From: Pseudomonadota bacterium
GTDB taxonomy: Bacteria; Pseudomonadota; Alphaproteobacteria; Caulobacterales; Caulobacteraceae
Assembly: GCA_023445955.1 (NCBI GenBank)
Contig: JAEXJH010000020.1
Span: 1 to 18,787 of the forward strand
Length of the DNA stretch: 18,787 nucleotides
Direction: 5' to 3'
Both the position numbers and the translations under genes were made by a program. The first letter of the stretch is position 1. Every line of letters starts with the position of its first letter. This document shows positions 6,956 through 14,429 of this stretch, in pieces. The notes under the pieces were generated by a model. That model was not told the DNA's origin and searched no databases. It saw only the letters and a list, made by a program, of their open reading frames with translations.

Positions 6956-9835
6956 ATGGTTCCCGTTTCCAGCTCCGAGGGCCAACAGGGTCTCGCATTC
7001 GGAGCCTTCCAACTTCTTCCCGACGAGCGTCTCCTGCTGCGCGACGGCGCTCCCGTGCGGGTCGGCAGCCGCTCGCTCGACATCCTGATGACCCTGATCG
7101 CCCGTCGCGGCGAGATCGTTGGCAAGGACGACCTGGTCGCCGCCGTGTGGCCGGACACCATCGTCGAGGAAAGCGCCTTGCGGGTGCATATCTCGACCTT
7201 GCGCAAAGCCCTGGGCGATGGCGTCGGCGAGGTTCGCCTGATCGCCAATGTACCCGGGCGCGGCTATTGCTTCGTCGCGCGCGTAGCCACGATCTCGGTC
7301 TCCGGGCAGAGCGCGCCGTCCAGGGCGCCTGTCTTCGCCGAGCGGCCGACGGTCCGCCGTCCGCCCGCATCGGTCAGCAAGATCATCGGCCGCGACACGC
7401 TGATAAACGAACTGTCGATCCTGTTGTCCGAGCAGCGCCTGCTGACAATCGTCGGCCCGGGCGGCATGGGCAAGACCACGGTCGCTCTCGCCGTGGCCGA
7501 GCGTGTTGCGGCCGCGCAGGATCGTGAAGTGGCCTTCGTCGACCTGGCGCCCCTGGCCGACGCCGACTTGGCGCCTGGAGCCGTGGCCTCGGCGCTGGGC
7601 TTGGCCGTGCGATCCGCCGATCCCGTCCAGGAGATCGCCAACGCGATCCAGGATCGCCGGCTTCTGTTGGTGTTCGACAGTTGCGAGCACCTTGTCGATG
7701 CGGCCGCGGCCCTGACCGAAGCCTTGCTCAGCCGGGCTCCCGGCGCGACGATCCTGGCCACCAGCCGAGAAGCTCTACGAGCGGACGGCGAATGGGTCCA
7801 CCGGCTCCAGCCCCTGGCCGCGCCGCCAGTCGGGATGACCCCTACCGCCCAAGAGGCTCTAGGCTATGCGGCCGTCCAAATGTTCGTGGAGCGGGCCTCC
7901 GCGACGCTTGGCGGTTTCCGCCTCGACGACGCCCAGGCGCCGGCCGTGGCCGAGATCTGCCGACGTCTTGACGGCATAGCCTTAGCGATCGAGCTGGCCA
8001 CGGGCCGGCTGGACACCATGAGCATCGCCGTGCTGGCGAAGTCGCTTGAGCACTGCTTCCAGGTCCTGACCCGGGGACGGCGCACGGCGTTGCCGCGGCA
8101 CCAGACTCTGCGCGGCGCGATCGACTGGAGCTACGGCATTTTGCCGCCCAGCGAGCAGGTCACACTTCGGCGCCTGGGCGCTTTCAATGGCGGCTTCACC
8201 CTGCAGGCCGCCCTGAAGGTCGCGAGCGAAGACGAGCAGTCGCCGGACGTCATTGAGGATCGGCTGCTCAATCTCGTCGCCAAGTCGCTGGTCACCGCCG
8301 ATCTTGAAGGCGGCGAAGCGCGCTATCGCCTGTTCGACACGACGCGCGCCTACGTCCATGAAAAGCTCGACGAGGCTGGCGAGGGCCCCGGTCTGAGCCG
8401 ACGGCACGCGGCCTATTATTGTGACCTCTTCGGTCAGGCCGAGGCCGAATGGGAGACACGGCCCACAGTCGATTGGCTGGCGGACTACGCTGGTCAGCTC
8501 GATAATCTGCGCGCCGCGCTCGACTGGGCGTTCTCGGACGAAGGCGACGGCGCGATCGGCGTGACCCTGACCGTGGCGGCCGTGCCTCTGTGGTTCCAGC
8601 TGTCGCTGGTCGATGAGGGGATCGGCCGTGTTCAGCGGGCCCTGGCCTGGCTGGAAGCGTCTCCCCGACCGGACGCGCGGGCCAAGATGCGGCTTCATGC
8701 GGTTCTCGGCTTTCCGCAGATGCGGGCCATCACCGGCTTTCCGAGCGGCGCCGAGGCTTGGCGTTCGGTCCTGGCCATCGCCGAAGACATCGACGACACC
8801 GACTATCAAGCGCGAGCCCTCTGGGCGCTCTGGACTGACCGGGTCAACAACGGTGAGGCAGCCCAGGCCCTGACGTTCGCCGATCGCTTCGCCGCCCTGG
8901 CGCGAACCTGTCCGGAAGCGGCCGATCCCTTGATCGCCCAGCGCGTGCGGGGATGGTCGTTGCTGATGCTGGGTCGGCTCGACGAGGCCCAGACCAACAT
9001 CGACGCCATGCTGAGCCGCTATGTTCCGCCGGCCCAACGCTCGCACGTGGCGCGGTTCCAGTACGATCAACGCAGTACCGCGCGCATCACCCTGGCGCGA
9101 ACCTTGTGGCTGAGGGGGCATGCTGATCAGGCCTCGCGGGATGTGGCCGACAACCTGGCCGAGGTCATGGCGTCGGATCACACCCTGTCGGTGGCGCACG
9201 TGCTGTCGGACGCGGCCTGCTTCGTGGCCCTGTGGCGCGGCGATTTGGCGCTGGCCGAGCGCTACGTGGCCCTGCTGCGGATGCATACCGCCGCGCACGC
9301 GCTCGACGTCTGGCATACCTACGGCGATTGCTTCGAGGGCGAGATCCTCTTGCGGCGCGGCCAGACCTCGGCGGGGTTGGCCCTGATCCGGGCGGGTGTC
9401 GACAAGCTGCGGACCGCCGGGTTCGTCTGCTATCACACTGCCTTCCTCGGCGTGTTCGCCGACGGGCTGAGACGCGCCGGCGATCTGTCGCAAGCCCAGG
9501 CCGTGATCGACGAGCTGCTGGCCTTGTGCGCGCGGACCGGCGAGGCGTGGTGTCTGCCCGAACTGCTGCGCCTGGGCGGCGAGATCCATCGCGACCAGGG
9601 TTCGGTCGCGGACGCCGAGCAAGCCTTTCTTCAGTCGCTGGAAGTGGCGCGCGCGCAGGACGCGCTGGCCTGGGAGCTGCGCACCACGGTGTCCCTGGCG
9701 CGAACCTGGGCCGAGCTTGGTCGCGTCGCCGAGGCCCGCGAGCGCCTGACCTCAATGATCGCGCGGTTCACCGAGGGGTTCGACGCCGTCGACTATCGCG
9801 CCGCCGGCGAGCTGCTCGCCCGGCTGGGCGACTAG
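6956..9835 (+). CDS. Winged-helix STAND ATPase transcriptional regulator with TPR-like C-terminus
   Basis: A 959-residue cytoplasmic regulator. Residues 12-110 form an OmpR/PhoB-type winged helix (FQLLPDERLLLRDG, then SLDILMTLIARRGEIVGKDDLVAAVWPD, ending VPGRGYCFVARV). Residues 143-450 form a STAND/NB-ARC-like ATPase with Walker A GPGGMGKTT (167-175), Walker B LLLVFDSCEHL (236-246), the sensor ATSRE (268-272) and the family segment TALPRHQTLRGAIDWSYG. The remainder is alpha-helical and TPR-like, rich in repeated Leu/Ala pairs. Known STAND regulators switch between an ADP-bound closed and an ATP-bound active state when a ligand or partner meets the repeat domain. The start ATG has a modest AGG upstream. 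The gene is divergent from the AraC gene, and its last 84 bp overlap the convergent transporter gene. Neither target nor signal can be read from sequence. Confidence 0.93.
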   Translation: MVPVSSSEGQQGLAFGAFQLLPDERLLLRDGAPVRVGSRSLDILMTLIARRGEIVGKDDLVAAVWPDTIVEESALRVHISTLRKALGDGVGEVRLIANVPGRGYCFVARVATISVSGQSAPSRAPVFAERPTVRRPPASVSKIIGRDTLINELSILLSEQRLLTIVGPGGMGKTTVALAVAERVAAAQDREVAFVDLAPLADADLAPGAVASALGLAVRSADPVQEIANAIQDRRLLLVFDSCEHLVDAAAALTEALLSRAPGATILATSREALRADGEWVHRLQPLAAPPVGMTPTAQEALGYAAVQMFVERASATLGGFRLDDAQAPAVAEICRRLDGIALAIELATGRLDTMSIAVLAKSLEHCFQVLTRGRRTALPRHQTLRGAIDWSYGILPPSEQVTLRRLGAFNGGFTLQAALKVASEDEQSPDVIEDRLLNLVAKSLVTADLEGGEARYRLFDTTRAYVHEKLDEAGEGPGLSRRHAAYYCDLFGQAEAEWETRPTVDWLADYAGQLDNLRAALDWAFSDEGDGAIGVTLTVAAVPLWFQLSLVDEGIGRVQRALAWLEASPRPDARAKMRLHAVLGFPQMRAITGFPSGAEAWRSVLAIAEDIDDTDYQARALWALWTDRVNNGEAAQALTFADRFAALARTCPEAADPLIAQRVRGWSLLMLGRLDEAQTNIDAMLSRYVPPAQRSHVARFQYDQRSTARITLARTLWLRGHADQASRDVADNLAEVMASDHTLSVAHVLSDAACFVALWRGDLALAERYVALLRMHTAAHALDVWHTYGDCFEGEILLRRGQTSAGLALIRAGVDKLRTAGFVCYHTAFLGVFADGLRRAGDLSQAQAVIDELLALCARTGEAWCLPELLRLGGEIHRDQGSVADAEQAFLQSLEVARAQDALAWELRTTVSLARTWAELGRVAEARERLTSMIARFTEGFDAVDYRAAGELLARLGD

Positions 9836-11068
9836 ATCGTCCGCGGGCCGCCATCGGTCGCTGATCGCGGTCGCGGCGATGTCGGCGGTGACATTGGTCA
9901 CGGTCCGGAAGGCGTCGGGAATGGTGTCGACGGCCATCAGCAGCACCAGCGCCTCCAGCGGCGCGCCGATCGCCAGGCAGATCGGGCTGAGGATGGTGAC
10001 GAATGAAACCTGGCTGGGCAGGCCGACCGCGGCGATGCTGACGACCGCCGACATGCCCGCGGCGACCGCCATCTGCAGCGGGCTCAGCGTCAGGCCGTCC
10101 AGTCGGGCGACATAGAGCGCGATCGCGCCGCCGGACGCGGCGCTGCCCAGGCGAAAGAGCGACACCGCCAGGGGCAGCACGACCTTGGTCACCGGCTCGC
10201 GCCCGCCCAGGTCCGCGGCCGCCTTCAGCATGGCCGGCAGGGTGGCGACCGACGACTGGGTGCTGAAGGCTACGACCTGGGCCGGCGCGGCCGCCTTGGC
10301 AAAGCGCGCGGGCGACACCCCTCCCGCGAACGTGGCCAGCGGATAGACCCCGACCGCCAGCAGGACGCAGAAGAGCGAACTCGTCGCGATGTAGTGCAGG
10401 AGCGCGCCCGCTGCGCCCAGTCCGGTCTGCGCCGCGGCCAGGAAGGCGAGGGCGGCCACGCCCACGGGCGCGACCTTTAGCACGCCGTCGACGATCATGA
10501 GCAGGGTCTGCAGGACGGCGTCCAGGCCTTCGAGCAGGCGCGCGCGCAGCGGCGCGGCGATCCGGGTGGCGGCGAATCCGAACGCCAGGCTGAACACGAC
10601 CAGCGGCGCGATGGCGCCGTCCGCGGCGGCGGCGACAGGATTGGTCGGGATCAGCCCGGTGATCCATTCGGCGGCGGCCGGCGGACGCGGCGCCTGGACG
10701 CCGCCCGCGGCGCTGGCGGCGCGCATCGACTCGCCGGCGTGACCCGGGATCGGCCAGGCCGCTAGGATCAGCGCCATCAGAACCACCCCGACAATGGCCG
10801 CCACGACCAGCAGGCCGGCGAACAGGATCAGCGTCCGCCCGGTAACGCCGCCCGTCGAGGCCGCCCCGACGGTCTGGCCCACGCCCGTCACCACCAGAAC
10901 GAAGATCATCGGCACGATGGTCATGCGCAGGGCGCCCAGCCACAGCGTCCCGACCGTCTTGGCGACGACCAGGCCGGGACCGACCGCCGCCGGGAACAGG
11001 CTCGACGCCAGCACGCCGGCCGCTAGGCCCAGGCCGAGCGCGATCAGGATCCGCACCGTCGAAGACAT
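9752..11068 (-). CDS. SDF-family (dicarboxylate/amino acid:cation) symporter, atypical
   Basis: A 438-residue polytopic membrane protein of the glutamate/dicarboxylate symporter superfamily. It has hydrophobic segments at about 5-27, 35-65, 78-105, 150-170, 195-212, 222-250, 300-320 and 330-385. The HP1 serine-rich motif is FSTQSSVATLP (268-278). The TM8 region is VDTIPDAFRTVTNVTAD (380-396), with Asp380, Asp385, Arg388 and Asn392 preserved. The TM7 NMDGT cation-binding motif is replaced by FRLGS (305-309), so substrate or ion coupling may differ from the glutamate and C4-dicarboxylate carriers. A 20-residue Ala/Pro-rich loop (113-133) is inserted. The start has GGAG about 8 bases upstream. 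The last ~27 residues lie antisense to the STAND gene and look like a non-conserved tail. It is divergent from the dienelactone hydrolase, 130 bp away. Confidence 0.9.
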   Translation of the reverse strand: MSSTVRILIALGLGLAAGVLASSLFPAAVGPGLVVAKTVGTLWLGALRMTIVPMIFVLVVTGVGQTVGAASTGGVTGRTLILFAGLLVVAAIVGVVLMALILAAWPIPGHAGESMRAASAAGGVQAPRPPAAAEWITGLIPTNPVAAAADGAIAPLVVFSLAFGFAATRIAAPLRARLLEGLDAVLQTLLMIVDGVLKVAPVGVAALAFLAAAQTGLGAAGALLHYIATSSLFCVLLAVGVYPLATFAGGVSPARFAKAAAPAQVVAFSTQSSVATLPAMLKAAADLGGREPVTKVVLPLAVSLFRLGSAASGGAIALYVARLDGLTLSPLQMAVAAGMSAVVSIAAVGLPSQVSFVTILSPICLAIGAPLEALVLLMAVDTIPDAFRTVTNVTADIAATAISDRWRPADDLVAQPGEQLAGGAIVDGVEPLGEPRDH

Positions 11069-11198
11069 GGTCAGCGCTCCCCCGCGCCGCGGCGCATTCG
11101 GCCACAAAGCCCGCCACATCGTTCAATCGCCCGGGGCCCGCGCCGCCGCAAGCTCGACGCCACGATCAACCCCCATTCCGACCGCGAAAGGCCATCCG

Positions 11199-11894
11199 AT
11201 GACCGAGTCCCTGACCATCCAGACCCCCGATGGCGCCTTCCAGGCCTATGTCGCCCGCCCCAGCGCGCCGATCGCGCCGGTGGTCGTGGTCCTTCACGAG
11301 GTCTTCGGCGTCAACGACGACATGCGCATGACCTGCGACGAGCTCGCGGCCAAGGGCTTCCTTGCCATCGCGCCGGACCTCTTTTGGCGCCAGGAGCCGG
11401 GCGTGGACCTCAACGCCTGGTCAGAAACCGAATGGAAGAAGGGCCTGGCGCTCTACACGGCCTATGACCGCGACCAGGGCGTCAAGGACATCCTAAGCGC
11501 CGTCGAGGCGGCCCGCACGATGGCAGGCTCGACGGGCAAGGTCGCCGTCATGGGCTTTTGTCTGGGCGGCCTGATGGCCTTCCTGACCGCCGCGCGCGGG
11601 CAGGTCGACGCCGTCGTCGCCTACCACGGCGGCGACACCGAGAAGTATCTGGACGAGGCTCCGGCTGTCACCGCGCCGCTGTTGATGCACCTGGCCGAGG
11701 AGGACGAGTTCATCAGCAAGGATGCTCAGGCCAAGATCAAGGCGGCGTTCGCCGGGATGAGCAACGCCCAGATCTACAGCTATCCGCATCGCAACCACGC
11801 CTTCGCGCGACACACCGGCGCCCACTACCACGCTGGCGACGCAGCCCTGGCCAACGGGCGGACCTCGACGTTCCTGGCCGAAAAGCTGGCCTAG
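11199..11894 (+). CDS. Dienelactone hydrolase family protein
   Basis: A 231-residue cytoplasmic alpha/beta hydrolase, the normal length for the dienelactone hydrolase (carboxymethylenebutenolidase) family. Key residues are Glu34 in LHEVFGVN, nucleophile Cys121 in GFCLGG, an acidic residue in AEEDEF (168-170) and His200 in RNHAFAR. In chlorocatechol pathways this enzyme opens dienelactone to maleylacetate, but many genomic homologues have unknown substrates and no degradation genes are adjacent here. The ATG has AAAGG about 8 bases upstream; the frame is open much further upstream but that part is antisense to the transporter gene. The divergent transporter could import a substrate, but that link is speculative. 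Confidence 0.93.
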   Translation: MTESLTIQTPDGAFQAYVARPSAPIAPVVVVLHEVFGVNDDMRMTCDELAAKGFLAIAPDLFWRQEPGVDLNAWSETEWKKGLALYTAYDRDQGVKDILSAVEAARTMAGSTGKVAVMGFCLGGLMAFLTAARGQVDAVVAYHGGDTEKYLDEAPAVTAPLLMHLAEEDEFISKDAQAKIKAAFAGMSNAQIYSYPHRNHAFARHTGAHYHAGDAALANGRTSTFLAEKLA

Positions 11895-11899
11895 ACGCC

Positions 11900-11917
11900 G
11901 CGACGAACCGTCGTCGC
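11900..11917 (+). terminator. Short GC hairpin after the dienelactone hydrolase gene
   Basis: GCGACGA and TCGTCGC form a perfect 7-bp stem with an ACCG loop, starting five bases after the stop codon. No T-run follows. It could attenuate transcription into the next gene, only 40 bp away from the hydrolase stop, or simply protect the transcript end. Confidence 0.35.
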
Positions 11918-11934
11918 AAGCTGGAGGTGGGGCC

Positions 11935-12480
11935 ATGAACGAACAGAGCGTTGTTTGGCAAACGGCGACGGCGGTCGTACAGGCGGTCTGCTCCGTCACG
12001 CTGCTCGCCTGGTATGTGCTGGCGGCCCACCTGGCCCGTTGTCAGGCGCGCCGCGAGCGCCAGGAGGGTTTCGCTTCGCTGGTGCGGCTGTGCCGCGATC
12101 TTGGAAACGACGCCAAGGCCAGGACGAGCGAACACCTGGAGACAGCCAAGAGGGCCACGGACGGCGACGCCGGCGAGCGTTTTACGGCCTGGAAAGCCGA
12201 TATGAAGGTCATCTATGTCTGCCTCGATGTCGTGCCGCACTATGAGGTGCGCAATCCAGCCTTCAGCCAAGCGCTCACGCGATTGTGGTGCGAGGTTGAT
12301 CTCCAGGAAGTCAAACCAGAGCGCCTCAACGATAGGCCACAGCTGATCGCGTTCCTGGCCGCCAAGCTCGCACGCATCTGCGTCGAGGTTGACGCTATGA
12401 ATACGCTGCTTGATCCGCCACGCGGTGGATGCCGTCGCCCCCACAGAACGCCGTCATTTTCGGTGCTGAAATCGGTTTAG
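11935..12480 (+). CDS. Hypothetical protein with N-terminal membrane segment
   Basis: A 181-residue protein that I do not recognise. Residues 8-32 (VWQTATAVVQAVCSVTLLAWYVLAA) form one hydrophobic segment, probably a membrane anchor. A charged cytoplasmic part follows (RCQARRERQEGF...), with helical stretches including Trp86 and a run of hydrophobic residues (KVIYVCLDVVPHYEV). It has five cysteines without a metal-binding spacing, and a basic tail at 163-173. GGAGG 7-11 bases before the ATG supports the start. It lies 40 bp downstream of the dienelactone hydrolase on the same strand, so it may be co-transcribed, although a small hairpin lies between. The reading is real-looking because of the ribosome site and lack of a competing frame, but no function can be given. 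Confidence 0.7.
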   Translation: MNEQSVVWQTATAVVQAVCSVTLLAWYVLAAHLARCQARRERQEGFASLVRLCRDLGNDAKARTSEHLETAKRATDGDAGERFTAWKADMKVIYVCLDVVPHYEVRNPAFSQALTRLWCEVDLQEVKPERLNDRPQLIAFLAAKLARICVEVDAMNTLLDPPRGGCRRPHRTPSFSVLKSV

Positions 12481-12606
12481 GTTTCTCATGCTCCGAATGC
12501 GTCTGGTCGAGGTGCTGAACGCGATTTGAACGTCGCATTTCCGGAACGATGGGAAGGTCCGCTCATGGCGCGGGCCGGTCCGCGGCAGAAAAGCTAGGGC
12601 CTTGCT

Positions 12607-13071
12607 CTATGCGCGTTGTCGCGGCGCCGGCAAATGATCGCTTGCCACCGTCCGAGCGGTATCGATCTCCTTGCCCAGGACGGTTGAAAGAACCCTGCGC
12701 GCGTTAGCCGCGCAGTCCAGATCGTCGGGTTTGCTTTCGATCCCGGCGATAACCGCAGCCAGTTGTGCCTTGCTCTCCGCAAGCCGCCTTTCGAGCACCT
12801 CAATGTCCGCGACGCGGCTGCGCAACGCCGCAATGAGCGCATCGTGCTTCCAGTCCGCTAGGTCGGAAGGAAGCAGGGTCCGGATTTCGTCGAGGCTGAA
12901 GCCGGCCTTCTGCGCCGTGGCGATCAGATCGAGCACGAGCACGGCGTTGTTCGGATAGGCACGATAACCATTGGGGCGACGCTCTACAGTCGTGAGCAGG
13001 CCTTCCCGTTCATAGAACCGGATGCGCGATTGGGTGAGACCCGTGCGTTTGGCCAGTTCGCCGATGTTCAT
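12607..13071 (-). CDS. MerR-family transcriptional regulator
   Basis: A 154-residue MerR regulator. The winged helix-turn-helix is at 1-70: MNIGELAKRTGLTQSRIRFYEREGLL, then RRPNGYRAYPNNAVLVLDLIATAQKAGFSLDEIRTLL. A long dimerisation coiled coil follows (about 72-112). The short C-terminal effector segment has a single cysteine (Cys120), so there is neither a CadR/ZntR metal-binding set nor a SoxR iron-sulfur cluster. GAGG about 7 bases before the ATG supports the start. It is divergent from the Old Yellow Enzyme gene across an 80-bp spacer with a MerR-type promoter and operator, so it almost certainly controls that operon. The effector is perhaps an organic or electrophilic compound processed by the operon enzymes; this is inference. 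Confidence 0.93.
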   Translation of the reverse strand: MNIGELAKRTGLTQSRIRFYEREGLLTTVERRPNGYRAYPNNAVLVLDLIATAQKAGFSLDEIRTLLPSDLADWKHDALIAALRSRVADIEVLERRLAESKAQLAAVIAGIESKPDDLDCAANARRVLSTVLGKEIDTARTVASDHLPAPRQRA

Positions 13072-13092
13072 CCGCAGGCCTCGAAAAGCGTG

Positions 13093-13123
13093 TTGACCCT
13101 AAACCTAGCTTAAAGGTTAGGGC
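13093..13123 (+). promoter_or_regulatory. MerR-type promoter and operator with 19-bp spacer
   Basis: TTGACC (13093-13098) is followed after exactly 19 bp by TAGGGC (13118-13123). A long spacer of this kind is the hallmark of promoters that MerR proteins activate by untwisting DNA. An inverted repeat covers the spacer: CCCTAAACCT (13097-13106) against AGGTTAGGG (13114-13122), with one extra A in the left arm. It lies 28 bp before the oxidoreductase start. The -10 match is poor, which suits an activator-dependent promoter. Confidence 0.7.
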
Positions 13124-13151
13124 TGGGTCTACGCCGTTCGTGGAGCCTCTA

Positions 13152-14387
13152 ATGTCCCTGTTTTCGCCGCTGACCTTGCCCAACGGCGCCATCATCCCCA
13201 ACCGCATCGCCAAGGCGGCGATGGAGGAAAATATGGCCGACGCCGACCATCTGCCGTCCGAGGCGCTGATTAACCTCTATGGGGCCTGGGCCGCAGGGAA
13301 GGCAGGGCTGATCATCACCGGCAACGTGATGATCGACGCGCGCGCCATGACAGGCCCGGCTGGCGTGGTGCTGGAGAACGATCATCAGCTCGACCGCTTC
13401 AAGGCCTGGGCGACGGCGGCCCGATCGGGCGGGGGGCAGGTGTGGATGCAGATCAATCATCCGGGGCGTCAGATGCCTGCGGCCTTGGGCCAGGAGACGC
13501 TCGCGCCGTCCGCGATCGCTTTGGATCTGGGTGCCCAGTCCAAGGTCTTTCCGATGCCGCGGGAGATGTCCGCTACCGACATCGCCGAAGTCGAGCGCCG
13601 GTTTGTGACCACGGCGGTGCTGGCTGAACGCGCCGGCTTCACCGGAGTGGAGATCCACGCCGCGCACGGCTATCTGCTGAGCCAGTTCCTCTCGCCGCTG
13701 GCCAATCATCGCCAGGACCGCTGGGGTGGCAGCCTGGAAAACCGCGCGCGCCTGCTGCTGGACGTCGTACGCGGTGTGCGGGCGGCCGTGACGCCCAGCT
13801 TCGCCGTGGCGGTCAAGCTCAACTCGGCCGATTTCCAGCGCGGCGGCTTCTCGCCCGAGGACGCCCGCGCCGTGGTCAAGATGCTCAACGGCCTGGGTGT
13901 TGATCTCGTCGAGCTCTCGGGCGGCAGCTACGAGGCGCCGGCTATGATGGGTTCTGCGCGCGACGAGCGCACTTTGGGGCGCGAGGCCTACTTTCTGGAA
14001 TTCGCCCAAGAGATCGGCAAGGTCGCGGACATGCCGCTGATGGTCACCGGCGGCATCAAGCGGCGGGAAGTGGCGCAGAAGGTCGTGGAAGGCGGTGTAG
14101 CCATGGCCGGCATCGCCACGGCGCTGGCCATCGAGCCGGATCTTCCGGCGCTGTGGCGCCAGGGCAGGGATGTCGCGCCCAGCCTGCGACCCATTACCTG
14201 GAAGAACAAGCCAATCGCCTCCTCGGCGCACATGGCTGCCGTGCGCTATCAGCTGGTGCGGCTGAGCCGGCGGCGGCCTAGCGCGCCGAACATCTCGCCG
14301 GTCTGGGCGCTGATCACCGCGCAACTCCAGGCTAGGAGCAGCGCCCGCCAGTACCGGCGCTGGATGGGGCAGCGCCCGGCGGCCTGA
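13152..14387 (+). CDS. Old Yellow Enzyme family NADH:flavin oxidoreductase
   Basis: A 411-residue FMN-dependent TIM-barrel oxidoreductase. It begins LFSPLTLPNGAIIPNRI, the standard OYE start. Gln100 (WMQINHPGRQ), the substrate-binding pair in HAAHGYLLSQFLSP (His169, His172, Tyr174), the NHRQDRWGGS signature (185-194) and the late phosphate-binding GGI (300-302) are all present. It lacks the C-terminal iron-sulfur and FAD domains of dienoyl-CoA reductase-type members, so it is a single-domain enzyme. Family members reduce activated C=C bonds of enones, nitro compounds or similar electrophiles using NAD(P)H. GGAG six bases before the ATG at 13152 favours it over a GTG at 13140. It is the first gene of the MerR-controlled operon; the next gene starts 42 bp downstream. 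Confidence 0.94.
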   Translation: MSLFSPLTLPNGAIIPNRIAKAAMEENMADADHLPSEALINLYGAWAAGKAGLIITGNVMIDARAMTGPAGVVLENDHQLDRFKAWATAARSGGGQVWMQINHPGRQMPAALGQETLAPSAIALDLGAQSKVFPMPREMSATDIAEVERRFVTTAVLAERAGFTGVEIHAAHGYLLSQFLSPLANHRQDRWGGSLENRARLLLDVVRGVRAAVTPSFAVAVKLNSADFQRGGFSPEDARAVVKMLNGLGVDLVELSGGSYEAPAMMGSARDERTLGREAYFLEFAQEIGKVADMPLMVTGGIKRREVAQKVVEGGVAMAGIATALAIEPDLPALWRQGRDVAPSLRPITWKNKPIASSAHMAAVRYQLVRLSRRRPSAPNISPVWALITAQLQARSSARQYRRWMGQRPAA

Positions 14388-14429
14388 TCGATCCCTGTCG
14401 TCGAACAGATAAATCAAAGAGGCTCGTAC

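Noticed and set aside
7982..9622. 546-codon open frame on the minus strand inside the STAND gene
   Set aside because: It mirrors the STAND coding frame, is rich in Gln/Arg/Gly/His and has no recognisable domain; the STAND protein has obvious motifs.
9768..11126. Alternative minus-strand frame across the symporter gene
   Set aside because: Extremely Arg/Gly/Asp-rich and not hydrophobic; the true frame has transmembrane segments and SDF motifs.
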